Assembly (NCBI GenBank): GCA_964576115.1
Contig: CAZNUA010000003.1
Span: 81,394-136,009, forward strand
Direction: 5' to 3'
Source of the DNA: CAYSYY01 sp964576115 [NCBI: uncultured Gemmatimonadota bacterium]
GTDB taxonomy: Bacteria; Blakebacterota; Blakebacteria; Blakebacterales
DNA: 54,616 nucleotides
Part shown: positions 7,434 through 16,154 of the stretch, in pieces
Position numbering within the stretch: position 1 is the stretch's first letter
Layout of the letters: each line of letters opens with the position of its first letter
Position numbers and translations under genes: made by a program
The notes under the pieces: generated by a model
Seen by the model: the letters and a program-made list of their open reading frames with translations, nothing else
Databases searched by the model: none
Told to the model about the DNA's origin: nothing

Positions 7434-9446
7434 GTGTATTCCCTGATCAGTCGCGGATTCGTACGGTTTGTGAATTTTCTCGCCGCTCTGCTCGTCATGG
7501 CGGCGGCCGCCCCGGCGGTTCGAGGACAGGGGGGGTTGGAGAACGTCATCGATCCGGGGCGGCTGCCCTATCTGAAGAACGCGACCTTCCGGCAGATCTC
7601 CTCGACCGATGCGAGCGGCGGCAATGCCGACCGGCTGGTGATCGCGCCGGACGAGACCGCCACCCTGGCCGAAATCGAGGGGCCGGGCGTGATCACCCGC
7701 ATCTGGATCACGATCTCGAGCCAGGATGAGCACTACCTGCGGCGGATCGTGCTGCGCTTCTTCTGGGACGGCGAAGAGGAGCCGAGCGTGGAGGTGCCGG
7801 TGGGCGATTTCTTCGGCACCGGCTTTGCCAAGGAACACTATGTCTCGTGGTACCTGGGGATCTCCTCTGGGGGGTTCTACAGTTACTGGCCAATGCCGTT
7901 TGCCCGTTCGGCCCGGCTCGAAGCGGTGAACGAAACCGGCCGGCAGGTCGACGCCTTCTACTACCAGATCGACTACCAGGCTCTGCACGAACCGCTCCCC
8001 GACGATGTGGCCTACTTCCACGCCCAGTGGCGGCGCGAACCGCGCACCGATCCCGAGCGTAACTACACCGTCCTCGAGGCCTCAGGGCGCGGCCACCTGG
8101 TGGGGGTGAACCTGAACATGCAGGGCTACAACGGTCAGCTCTGGTTTCTCGAAGGGGATGAATTCGTCTGGGTCGACGGCGCCGCCGAACCCGTCATGAC
8201 CGGCACCGGCACCGAGGATTACTTCACGGGCGGCTGGTACTTCAACGAGGGCACCTTTGCCGGGCCCTGGCACGGACTGATCATCAAGGACGAGGATCTG
8301 GCCCGCATCGCCGCCTACCGCTATCACATCGGCGACGCCATCAGCTTTCGGCGCTCGCTGCGCTTCGAGATCGAACACGGTCATGCCAACACCGAGCTGG
8401 GCGATTACTCATCCACCGCCTACTGGTACCAGCGCGAACCGCACGCTCCCTTCCCGCCCCTGCCCCCGGCCAGGGCCCGGATCCCCCTGCGGGTCTTGGT
8501 GCCCGACGGGGCGCTGGAGGGTGAGGCCCTCGAACTCCTCAGCCCCCGCCGCCGGCAGGGATTAGAGATTCGCAATCTGCGGACCTGGGGCGCCGACATC
8601 AGCGGCGGCGAGGCCCTGGTCTGCGACTTGTCAGCCACCGGCCCGGTACGCCTGCGCCTCCCCGCACCCACCCGCGACCGCTATTCGGTGGCTCTCTATC
8701 CCATCGAGGGACCGGGGTACGGTTCGGTCCGCTTCCGGGTTAACGGGCAGGACCTGGGCGAGGCCTTCAGCGGAGTCGCGGCCGAGATCGCCCCGGCCGG
8801 CCGGCTCCAGATCGGCACCGCCATCCTCGACCCGGGTGGAGGGGTGCTCGAAGTGATACCGGTCGGCCCCGATCCCGGCGCCCCCGAGGGCTCGGGCGGT
8901 CTGCTTTTCGGACTGGATGCCGTGAGCCTGGAGCCGGTCATGAACTTCGTCACCTGCTGGCAGGTGATCGGGCCCTTCGACAACCCCCGGGCAGAGCAGG
9001 GGGAGGGCACGGTCGGGCTCGAGATCCCGTATCCGCCCGAGCGGAGCGTCGACCTCGAGGCCGAGTACGAGGGGGTGGGAGGACAGCGGGTGCGCTGGCG
9101 CGAAGCCGAAACCGACGCCTCGGGTTTCCTGAACCTCGATGCCCTCTTTACGCCCAACGAGCAGACGGCCGCCTACGCCGCGGCCTGGATCGAGAGTCCC
9201 GATGCGCGGGTGGCGGACTGCTTCCTGGGCTCGGATGACTGGGTCGGGGTCTGGCTCAACGGCGAGCGGGTGCACGCCAATATGCTGCACCGCGCGGCTG
9301 AACCCGATCAGGACCATATCCGCCTGCGCCTGCGCCCGGGCCGGAACCTGCTCCTGGTCAAGGTCGGCGACGACTACGGCGGCTGGGGCCTCTACCTGCG
9401 CATCCCCGATCCCGACCAGGTGCTGCGGATCACCCCCCGGCGGTAG
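7434..9446 (+). CDS. Secreted GH172 (DUF2961) family protein
   Basis: This 670-residue exported protein has a signal peptide (about 12-30, ending near AVRG-QGG). The DUF2961 domain, now glycoside hydrolase family 172, spans roughly 35-370. It carries the family hallmarks VPVGDFFGTGFA, SGGFYSYWPMPF and the acidic TGTGTEDYFTGGW segment. Characterised GH172 enzymes act on fructofuranosides or arabinofuranosides; the substrate here is unknown. The last 180 residues (WQVIGPFDN ... GSDDWVGVWLNG ... LLVKV) form a PA14-like or carbohydrate-binding beta-sandwich. The start is the GTG at 7434 after AGGAGGG (7421-7427). It diverges from pstS and ends 4 bp from a convergent gene. Confidence 0.85.
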   Translation: MYSLISRGFVRFVNFLAALLVMAAAAPAVRGQGGLENVIDPGRLPYLKNATFRQISSTDASGGNADRLVIAPDETATLAEIEGPGVITRIWITISSQDEHYLRRIVLRFFWDGEEEPSVEVPVGDFFGTGFAKEHYVSWYLGISSGGFYSYWPMPFARSARLEAVNETGRQVDAFYYQIDYQALHEPLPDDVAYFHAQWRREPRTDPERNYTVLEASGRGHLVGVNLNMQGYNGQLWFLEGDEFVWVDGAAEPVMTGTGTEDYFTGGWYFNEGTFAGPWHGLIIKDEDLARIAAYRYHIGDAISFRRSLRFEIEHGHANTELGDYSSTAYWYQREPHAPFPPLPPARARIPLRVLVPDGALEGEALELLSPRRRQGLEIRNLRTWGADISGGEALVCDLSATGPVRLRLPAPTRDRYSVALYPIEGPGYGSVRFRVNGQDLGEAFSGVAAEIAPAGRLQIGTAILDPGGGVLEVIPVGPDPGAPEGSGGLLFGLDAVSLEPVMNFVTCWQVIGPFDNPRAEQGEGTVGLEIPYPPERSVDLEAEYEGVGGQRVRWREAETDASGFLNLDALFTPNEQTAAYAAAWIESPDARVADCFLGSDDWVGVWLNGERVHANMLHRAAEPDQDHIRLRLRPGRNLLLVKVGDDYGGWGLYLRIPDPDQVLRITPRR

Positions 9447-9450
9447 TGCC

Positions 9451-11061
9451 TCAGAACTTCACCGGCACGATCAGGGCCACCTGATGGCAGAGAACCGGGT
9501 GCGGTTCGAGGACCACTTTGCCGGTCGGGGCTGCGAGTGGATCGGAGGGATTGATGACGAGTGAACCCTCTGATCCCATCGGATTTCTCGGATCGATCCA
9601 GAAGCGTTCGACTCCCGGGCGACCGGTACCGAAGCGGATGTAGCCGCTGTACTGCAGCCGAAAATCGGGGAAGGTCAGGTAGCCGCCCCAGGTCGGTGTC
9701 AGCTCGAGCCAGTTTTCTTCCCGCTTCTCAACGCTATCCCAGCGATTGTCTTTCTGCCGGATGGTGTAATTGTAAGAGGTGAGCCGGGCGCCGAACTGCA
9801 GACCGCCGGGCTCTCTCTCCCAGGCGCACCCGAGGGCCATGCTTCCGTTCAGGAAGCGGAAGCGGTTCTCGACCGTCTTCGCGCCCGCCGGCAGGATCTC
9901 CGCACCCTGCCAGTTCCGGAACGGATCCTCGGTCAAGCCCCAGGTTTCGAGGAAGATCGGCTGCAGGGTGAACTCCCACGACCAGGTGATCCCGTCGGCC
10001 AGACCGGAGGTGCCCAATCCGAGTGAGAAGGCATGAACGTATCCCGGATCCCTGGGGATGGCCTTCATCCCTTCGAGCTCGTACTCGGGGATCTTCGGGT
10101 ACTTTTTCCCGTTCCAGGTCAGATGCCACCCCAGAGTCCGGAACTCACCCTGAAATTTACGAATCCCGCCTATGTGGAACCCCAGCGTCCGGCTCCGGTC
10201 TTCGAAGCGGCGGATCTGGACCGGGGCGGGATAGTTGAGAAAGCCATCCCACTTGTACCCGGCGACGGGCCACCAGTTCCATTCGATCCAGGGATTGTAA
10301 GCCGAGTAATAGTATCCCAATCTCAAATCGGGATGGATGACACGGTGGACCAGATTCGAGGCGCCAAGCAGGATCATGACCTCGGCTGATCCGGTCTCTT
10401 CCTCCTCGCTGAAGATTCCGATGCGGACGAGATTAGACCGGCCCGAGTGTTTCAGATGCAGGCAATCGCGGTAGAGGTACTCGTACCCTTCCAGGCGTTC
10501 GGTGTCGCTTCCTGACCAGGAGAGTCCCAGGGCCGGCCCCCGATCGGAGAGGGGAATACCTGTAAATACCTGCCAGGTGATATTGCGCGGCATCGAAGGC
10601 GCCGGCAGTGGCGAGGGATAACTGCGGTACCGTTTGGTTTCCTGGAGTTGCTGCACGGTCAGTCCTTCAAACCAGGGGATGGTCGGAAGGGTGTTGACCA
10701 GTCGCTGAGTGGAGAGGAAACCGCCCGCGAACCAGTGCGGAGTACCGATGGTCACTCCGCCGGTCAGGGTGCGGCCGCTGCCCTGCTCGTCGTCGATGCT
10801 ATAGAGGGTCGGCAGAGCGAACAGTTGCAATCCCTCCAATCTGGCTCCTTTGGCGGGATTGACGAAAGGATCGAGCAGGGGATTGTCGACGGCGATGGAT
10901 ACACCACCCATCCCGAGCGTGCGGGAGGGAAGCATGATTCCGCTGTCACCGGAGACGATCGGCGTGGTTTTGATCGGTATGAGTTGGGCCTTTACGGGAA
11001 GCGGTGCCGCCAGAGCGGTGACTATGCTCACCAGACAGAGAGAACGGATGAAGGGCAGCAT
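9451..11061 (-). CDS. Outer-membrane beta-barrel-like protein, function unknown
   Basis: The 536-residue product starts with a Sec signal peptide (cleavage near VKAQ, residue 25). A segment reading LGMGGVSIAVDNPLLDPFVNPA follows, the Gly/Asn-Pro start typical of FadL- and PorV-like outer-membrane barrels (quoted in part: LGMGGVSIAVDN). The rest alternates short aromatic-rich strands with charged turns, for example LGYYYSAYNPWIEWNWWP and FRLQYSGYIRFGTG, and it ends in a hydrophobic strand finishing with F. These are properties of an outer-membrane barrel. I do not recognise a specific transport family. It converges with the GH172 gene, 4 bp between stops. Confidence 0.6.
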   Translation of the reverse strand: MLPFIRSLCLVSIVTALAAPLPVKAQLIPIKTTPIVSGDSGIMLPSRTLGMGGVSIAVDNPLLDPFVNPAKGARLEGLQLFALPTLYSIDDEQGSGRTLTGGVTIGTPHWFAGGFLSTQRLVNTLPTIPWFEGLTVQQLQETKRYRSYPSPLPAPSMPRNITWQVFTGIPLSDRGPALGLSWSGSDTERLEGYEYLYRDCLHLKHSGRSNLVRIGIFSEEEETGSAEVMILLGASNLVHRVIHPDLRLGYYYSAYNPWIEWNWWPVAGYKWDGFLNYPAPVQIRRFEDRSRTLGFHIGGIRKFQGEFRTLGWHLTWNGKKYPKIPEYELEGMKAIPRDPGYVHAFSLGLGTSGLADGITWSWEFTLQPIFLETWGLTEDPFRNWQGAEILPAGAKTVENRFRFLNGSMALGCAWEREPGGLQFGARLTSYNYTIRQKDNRWDSVEKREENWLELTPTWGGYLTFPDFRLQYSGYIRFGTGRPGVERFWIDPRNPMGSEGSLVINPSDPLAAPTGKVVLEPHPVLCHQVALIVPVKF

Positions 11062-11232
11062 GGGTGATCACCTCGCAGGTACGCGCCCGACCTGATGATC
11101 GGTCCGGAGCGCGGTCATAGACGTCTACCAGTGGGCCTGATACCTGACTCGACCCACCGCTCACCGGTCGTGACCACTCCGAAAGAGAGAACGAAGGCGA
11201 TCGAGCTTTCTTTACCGCAGCCTGGAGGAAAA

Positions 11233-11261
11233 TTGAAATCTCCGGCCCGATGGAGTAGGCT
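11233..11261 (+). promoter_or_regulatory. Candidate sigma-70-like promoter for the 11313 gene
   Basis: TTGAAA (11233-11238) is separated by 17 bases from TAGGCT (11256-11261), about 50 bp before the ATG at 11313. The -35 is good and the -10 weak. It lies in the intergenic space between two divergent genes. Confidence 0.35.
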
Positions 11262-11312
11262 CGGAGAACCTATATGGTGCGGTCTATAGCGATTATCGAA
11301 AGGGACTATCCC

Positions 11313-12470
11313 ATGACTGACAAGCGTACGTTTCCCCCTGCTGGCGGACGCCGGTACGTCCGTTGCCGGCGGTCGGGATTCTGTCTCAGCCTCATCGCCC
11401 TGGCTGCTTCGGCCGTGCTCCCTTCGGGCGCAGAAGCCCAGGTCTGCCGCGACGGCGTCGAACCCGTGAAAGTGCACTGTGACACGCTCTTTGCCATCGG
11501 CCGTCCCGACGGTCCGGTCGAGGAGTATCTGGCCCGCGATCCGCGCGGCGGCAGTGTCCTGATGGATGTCGGGCCCGACGGCCTGATCTGGATCCTCAAC
11601 CCCATCGACGGCCACCTCATGGCGTTCTCAGATGCGGGCGAGCGATTGGTGTCATACAGCAGGAAGGGATCGGGTCCCGGTGAGTTCCAGCAGGCCATGG
11701 CCCTGACGGCGGTCACGAGCGGTGCCTGGACCTGGGACTGGCCCAATCAGCAGCTCTGCCGGTGGTCGTTGGGTGGGGGATTGCTCGAAACCCACCGGAC
11801 CGATCTGCCCCAGCCGATGTTCAACCGCCTGGTGATCGACCGGACCGGAACCGCCTGGTTCCTGCACGATGTAGTCGAAGAACCGGAGTACGAAGAAATT
11901 CCGGTCGAACTGCGGTGCCTCGAACCGGGAGGAGAGCAGCAGGCCGTGGCGGCCTTTGGAATCCCCGGAGCCATGCTCCCGGGTCGGGGCTTTGCCCTGT
12001 CTTTGTTCCCCTCCTTCGCGCCTCTGCCGGCCGGGGGGATCGTCATCGCCACGACCCACGAATACGATCTCTTCGGCTTCACGGCGGTAGCGGACGAGGC
12101 CATTCTGCACTGGCATTTCCCCTCGCTGGAGACGCCCTATACGGCCCGGCAGCGGCGGACGGGGGGGCGGGGTGGTTTTACCCCCGCCGGCGGCGAGCTG
12201 ATCGAGCCGCCGCTCCTGTCGCACCAACCCGACCTGACGGACATCCACCCGGCGTGTGCCGAAGCGTTCTGGATAACGACCCAGGTTCGTAGCGATGAAG
12301 GCTTGAGGCGGATCGACTATATCGACTGCGAGGGGAACCGGACCGGCAGTTACTGGTTCCCCGGCCGGACCGGGACGATCCGGGGGACGATCGAGCACCC
12401 GGTTGTTCTGACCTACACACCCGACGGTCAGCAGGTATTCGGTCTGCGGATACGCATCGAAGACCGCTAG
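11313..12470 (+). CDS. Exported 6-bladed beta-propeller-like protein
   Basis: A 385-residue protein with an arginine-rich N-terminus and a hydrophobic signal helix (about 22-42, cleavage after AEA-Q). The mature part begins with two cysteines (CRDGVEPVKVHC) and then shows propeller-type repeats such as VLMDVGPDGLIWILNPIDG, FSDAGERLVSYSRKGSGPGEFQ and ALTAVTSGAWTW. The GSGPGEFQ phrase is characteristic of NHL/6-bladed propellers (each quoted in part). The ATG at 11313 was chosen over an upstream in-frame start at 11274 because it follows AAAGGGA and directly precedes the signal peptide. The ligand or partner is unknown. It may act at the cell envelope like its propeller neighbours. Confidence 0.65.
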   Translation: MTDKRTFPPAGGRRYVRCRRSGFCLSLIALAASAVLPSGAEAQVCRDGVEPVKVHCDTLFAIGRPDGPVEEYLARDPRGGSVLMDVGPDGLIWILNPIDGHLMAFSDAGERLVSYSRKGSGPGEFQQAMALTAVTSGAWTWDWPNQQLCRWSLGGGLLETHRTDLPQPMFNRLVIDRTGTAWFLHDVVEEPEYEEIPVELRCLEPGGEQQAVAAFGIPGAMLPGRGFALSLFPSFAPLPAGGIVIATTHEYDLFGFTAVADEAILHWHFPSLETPYTARQRRTGGRGGFTPAGGELIEPPLLSHQPDLTDIHPACAEAFWITTQVRSDEGLRRIDYIDCEGNRTGSYWFPGRTGTIRGTIEHPVVLTYTPDGQQVFGLRIRIEDR

Positions 12471-12540
12471 TTTCTCAGACCGGGTCGGGAGCTGCGCGAG
12501 ATAGGATTTTTCGGCCGGGGCTGAAACGTCCCGTCAGCAC

Positions 12541-12563
12541 TTTCCGTTTAAACTATACGGAAA
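12541..12563. promoter_or_regulatory. 7-bp inverted repeat upstream of the ADOP permease
   Basis: TTTCCGT (12541-12547) and ACGGAAA (12557-12563) form a perfect inverted repeat with an AT-rich 9-base centre in otherwise GC-rich DNA, 62 bp before the permease start. It looks like an operator or promoter element for a dimeric regulator. No regulator gene sits beside this permease. Confidence 0.35.
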
Positions 12564-12624
12564 CCGCGGCCGGTACGTCAGTACCACCAGCATAGAGAAC
12601 AACCTCTCGCGCGGAGATGGATTC

Positions 12625-15057
12625 ATGGGCAACCTGTTTGCCGACCTGGCGTATGCCATTCGATCGCTGCGCCGACAGCCCGGGTTCACGGTCGTGGCTG
12701 TCCTCACCCTGGCCCTGGGGATCGGGGCGGTCAGTTCGCTTTTCAGCATCGTCCGCGGGGTCCTGCTCACCTCGCTGCCCTATCCCGAACCCGACCGCAT
12801 CGTCGAGATCATGGACGGTAACAGCCGCAGCCCCTGGGTGCCGGTCACGGCGGGAGCTTTCCTGCATCTGCAGGAGAACGCGGCCACTCTCGATGATGTA
12901 GCGGCGGTCGACTACGTCGGTTTTTCCGTGCGGGGCGGCGAGGAGACAACCTCGCTGACTGGAGCGATGACGTCGGCGTCTCTGTTTGACATTCTCGGTA
13001 CCCGGGCCGCTCTCGGGCGACTCTTCAACGCCGAGGACGATCTGCCCGGTGCGCCGGGAGCCGCAGTGATCAGTCACGGGCTCTGGCAGCGCCTGTTCGG
13101 CGGCGATCCGGCGGTACTGGACCGCTCGATCGAGGTCGATCTGATGTCGCGCTACGGCCCGGCCCGCTCGGTAGCCGAGGCCTATACCATTGTGGGCGTT
13201 CTGCCCGAGGATTTCCTGCCCCCCCTGCCCGGGGTCCAGCTCTGGCTGCCGATGCGGCTCGACCGGGCCGAGGCGAACCTGGGCGTCAACTACCTCTGGC
13301 TCTTCGGGCACATGCGCCAGGGGGTGGCGCTGGAAACCGTCCGGGCCGATGTGAACCGCCTGATGCAGGCGGGGGATCCGGACTGGCTGGCCAGCGGGGA
13401 TACCGAAGACGTGGCCGTCAGCCTGCGGCCCCTGCCCGATGTCTTGCGGGGCAACATCCGTCCGGCCCTGCTCCTGCTCTTTGCCGCCGTCGTCCTGGTG
13501 TTGCTCATCGGCTGTGCCAATGTGGCCAACCTGCTGCTCTCGCGCACCTGGCTCCGCAGCCGCGAGATGGCCGTGCGGGCCGCCCTGGGAGCCGACCGGG
13601 GACGACTGGTGCGCCACCAGCTGGTCGAGAGCCTGGTCCTGGCCGCGACCGGGACCGTGCTGGGTCTGATCGTAGCCCGCGGTATCCTGGCCCTGATTCT
13701 CACCCTCGATCCGGGTTCGATTCCCCGGTTCGGACCGATACAAATCGATCTGCCGGTCTTCCTGTTCGCCGTCGGCATCGGTCTGGTCAGTCTGCTCGTG
13801 TTCGGCCTCGTGCCCGCCCTGAGGGCCTCCCGGATCGACCTGCAGAGTACGATCCGTGAAGGAGGCCGGGGGTCGACCGGCGGGCGTTCTTCGCGCCGCC
13901 TGCGCAGCGGGGTTCTGGTGGCCGAGATCGCTCTGGCGGTGCTGCTGGTAATCGGTTCGGGCCTGCTGCTGCGCAGCCTGGCCCGCGTACTGGACGTCGA
14001 TCTGGGCTTCAGCACCCGCAACGTCCAGACAATGGCTCTCACCCTGCCCCGGGAGAGATATCCCGACGCGGCTGTCCGTCTCCAGCTTGCCGAAGATCTC
14101 CTCACCCGGGTGCGGGCTCTGCCCGGCGTGCAATCGGCCGGGACGATCAGCATCATTCCCTTCACCAACCTGAGTACGGCCACGTACTACCGCATTCCCG
14201 GGAACGAGGCCGATCAGGAGCGCCCCCCCCTGGCGGATATCCGCCGCGTCGGTACCGACGGTCTGCAGTCGCTGGGGGTTGCCCTGCGCCGCGGGCGCTG
14301 GCTGGACGAAACCGATCTCTCGACCGAGGTACCGAACATCCTCATCAGTGAATGGATGGCCCGCACCTGGTGGTCTGAAACCGATCCGATCGGGCAGAGG
14401 GTGGAGGTGGTGAGTTTCGGTTTCACGGCCACGGTCGTGGGGGTCATCGGGCGCATGCGGTTGAACTCGTTCGCCGATGAGGAACGGGGGCTCATCATCA
14501 TCCCCGACAACGGCGGTTATACGATCGGGCTGATTGCCCGCACCGACGGTGACCCCGGGGCTCTCGTTCCGCCCCTGCGTGCGATCATGGCCGACCTGGC
14601 TCCCGATCTGCCGGCCGATAATATCATGACCATGGCCGAGCGGGTCGACCAGGTCGTCACCTCGCGCCGCTTTCAGACCGTCCTGATGGTTCTTTTCGGG
14701 GCGGTGGCGCTTCTGCTCGCGGCTATCGGGGTGTACGGGGTGACGGCTTTCGGTGTGTCCCAGCGGCTCGGGGAATTCGGTATCCGCATGACCCTGGGAG
14801 CCCGGACAGGGGATGTCATGGGCCTGGTCCTGCGCGAAGGTCTTCTGCTGGCCGCGATCGGCATCGTGATCGGTACGGCGGGAGCGCTGGCGCTCTCGAG
14901 CCTGCTGCAGGATCTGCTCTTCGGGATCACGTCAACCGATCCGGTGACCCTGCTGGGGGTACCGGCGGTCCTGCTCCTGACGACCGCCCTGGCCTGCTTC
15001 GTGCCCGCCCGGCGGGCGACCGGGGTGGATCCGGTGACGGTGCTGCGGCGGGAGTGA
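12625..15057 (+). CDS. ABC transporter permease, ADOP/MacB-FtsX family (short form)
   Basis: An 810-residue inner-membrane permease of the orphan, duplicated FtsX type (ADOP). The N-terminal helix (about 20-45) carries the family motif TLALGIGAVSSLFSI. A periplasmic MacB core domain follows, then three helices with the FtsX motif IGCANVANLLLSR near 295-310. A second half repeats the scheme and ends in the typical PARRATGVDPVTVLRRE tail. No ATPase is encoded beside it, which is usual for ADOP proteins. Unlike the two paralogs at 35248 and 37983, it lacks the roughly 80-residue helical prefix domain and has no PadR gene upstream. Its 3' end was copied to 25174-25252. Confidence 0.88.
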   Translation: MGNLFADLAYAIRSLRRQPGFTVVAVLTLALGIGAVSSLFSIVRGVLLTSLPYPEPDRIVEIMDGNSRSPWVPVTAGAFLHLQENAATLDDVAAVDYVGFSVRGGEETTSLTGAMTSASLFDILGTRAALGRLFNAEDDLPGAPGAAVISHGLWQRLFGGDPAVLDRSIEVDLMSRYGPARSVAEAYTIVGVLPEDFLPPLPGVQLWLPMRLDRAEANLGVNYLWLFGHMRQGVALETVRADVNRLMQAGDPDWLASGDTEDVAVSLRPLPDVLRGNIRPALLLLFAAVVLVLLIGCANVANLLLSRTWLRSREMAVRAALGADRGRLVRHQLVESLVLAATGTVLGLIVARGILALILTLDPGSIPRFGPIQIDLPVFLFAVGIGLVSLLVFGLVPALRASRIDLQSTIREGGRGSTGGRSSRRLRSGVLVAEIALAVLLVIGSGLLLRSLARVLDVDLGFSTRNVQTMALTLPRERYPDAAVRLQLAEDLLTRVRALPGVQSAGTISIIPFTNLSTATYYRIPGNEADQERPPLADIRRVGTDGLQSLGVALRRGRWLDETDLSTEVPNILISEWMARTWWSETDPIGQRVEVVSFGFTATVVGVIGRMRLNSFADEERGLIIIPDNGGYTIGLIARTDGDPGALVPPLRAIMADLAPDLPADNIMTMAERVDQVVTSRRFQTVLMVLFGAVALLLAAIGVYGVTAFGVSQRLGEFGIRMTLGARTGDVMGLVLREGLLLAAIGIVIGTAGALALSSLLQDLLFGITSTDPVTLLGVPAVLLLTTALACFVPARRATGVDPVTVLRRE

Positions 15058-15216
15058 GGATCCACCGGGCGTGATTCCTCCGAATCGGCGACAGCATCAG
15101 TGACACGGGTCGAAGATAGGGGCGGACCGATCTGGTCTGTCCGGCGTAACTATCGAGCCCGGAATCTCGTCCTGAGTGCAGAGACCACTGTCACTACTCG
15201 GGGAGGGCAGTTGATC

Positions 15217-16101
15217 ATGACGCATCGAGGGGAAACCTGTGCCTGTCTGCTTCTCATCATCTGGGTTGCATTCACGCCTGTAACACGGGCAGGAGCCCAG
15301 CAGGCGGTCCAGCTCACTGCCGAGCCGGGCATGGAGTATCACCCGCGCTGGTCACCCGATGGGGAACGCCTGGCCTTTACGGCCAACCGCGGGGGAGAAC
15401 TTCTCCTGGTGACGATGCGGCCTGACGGTAGTGACAGGCGGGTTATCCTGACCGGTATGCCCGGTGATCTGCACCTGACCTGGTGCCCCGACGGGGAGCG
15501 GATCATTTTCGATTCCCGGCCCGAAGGCAGTTTTTCCGAACTCTACCTGCTCGACCTGGCGACTGGATCGGTCCGGCAGCTCACCGGGGATGAGAGTGGC
15601 GGCTTTCACCCAGCCTGTTCCCCCGTTACGGAACGGATCGTGTATTCCGACGGAGGTGACCTGCACCTGCTGGTGCTGAACGAAACCCGCTCGATGCCCC
15701 TGACCACGGGACGGCCCGGCGCCATTCACCCCTCGTTCTCTCCCGATGGCCGCAGTGTCGTCTATACTTCAGAGAGAAACGGCAATCCCGACCTCTTCCT
15801 CATCCCTGTCGCAGGCGGTGAACCACGCCGCCTGACCGATGACCGGGGTGCTGATGACTGGGCGGTCTTCGCGCCCGACGGCAAGCGCCTCATTTTCAAT
15901 TCCGACCGCACCGGCAACCGCGAACTCTGGATCCTCGAACTCTCCAGCGGTGACCTCACCCTTCTGACCGACGGACCGGGGAACAGCTGGCAGGCCGACT
16001 GGTCGCCCGATGGGGAACAGATCGCTTTCGTTTCCGACCGGGAAGGTTCGCTTGATATCTGGCTCTGCGATGCTCCAAAGCGGGAACAGATCCGGTTCTG
16101 A
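15217..16101 (+). CDS. Exported TolB-like/WD40 (PD40) beta-propeller protein
   Basis: A 294-residue exported propeller. The signal peptide covers about residues 1-27 (cleavage near RAGA-QQA). It then has six or so PD40-type repeats with the hallmark SPDGxxxxFxSxRxGxxxLxxM pattern: WSPDGERLAF, WCPDGERIIF, FSPDGRSVVY, FAPDGKRLIF and WSPDGEQIAF. Proteins of this fold, including TolB, bind protein partners in the periplasm; the specific role is unknown. The ATG at 15217 was chosen because GGGAGGG (15201-15207) lies 9 bases upstream and the signal peptide follows at once; an in-frame start exists at 15100. It converges with the MEMO1-like gene. Confidence 0.75.
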   Translation: MTHRGETCACLLLIIWVAFTPVTRAGAQQAVQLTAEPGMEYHPRWSPDGERLAFTANRGGELLLVTMRPDGSDRRVILTGMPGDLHLTWCPDGERIIFDSRPEGSFSELYLLDLATGSVRQLTGDESGGFHPACSPVTERIVYSDGGDLHLLVLNETRSMPLTTGRPGAIHPSFSPDGRSVVYTSERNGNPDLFLIPVAGGEPRRLTDDRGADDWAVFAPDGKRLIFNSDRTGNRELWILELSSGDLTLLTDGPGNSWQADWSPDGEQIAFVSDREGSLDIWLCDAPKREQIRF

Positions 16102-16154
16102 TCGGATCCCGGCCTTCCGAGGCTTGTAAAGGAAGAGCGAGCGTGGCGATGCCT

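Noticed and set aside
12553-14133. A 526-residue open frame antisense to the ADOP permease
   Set aside because: Low-complexity Gln/Asp/Gly-rich translation typical of a frame shadow; the plus-strand permease is unmistakable.
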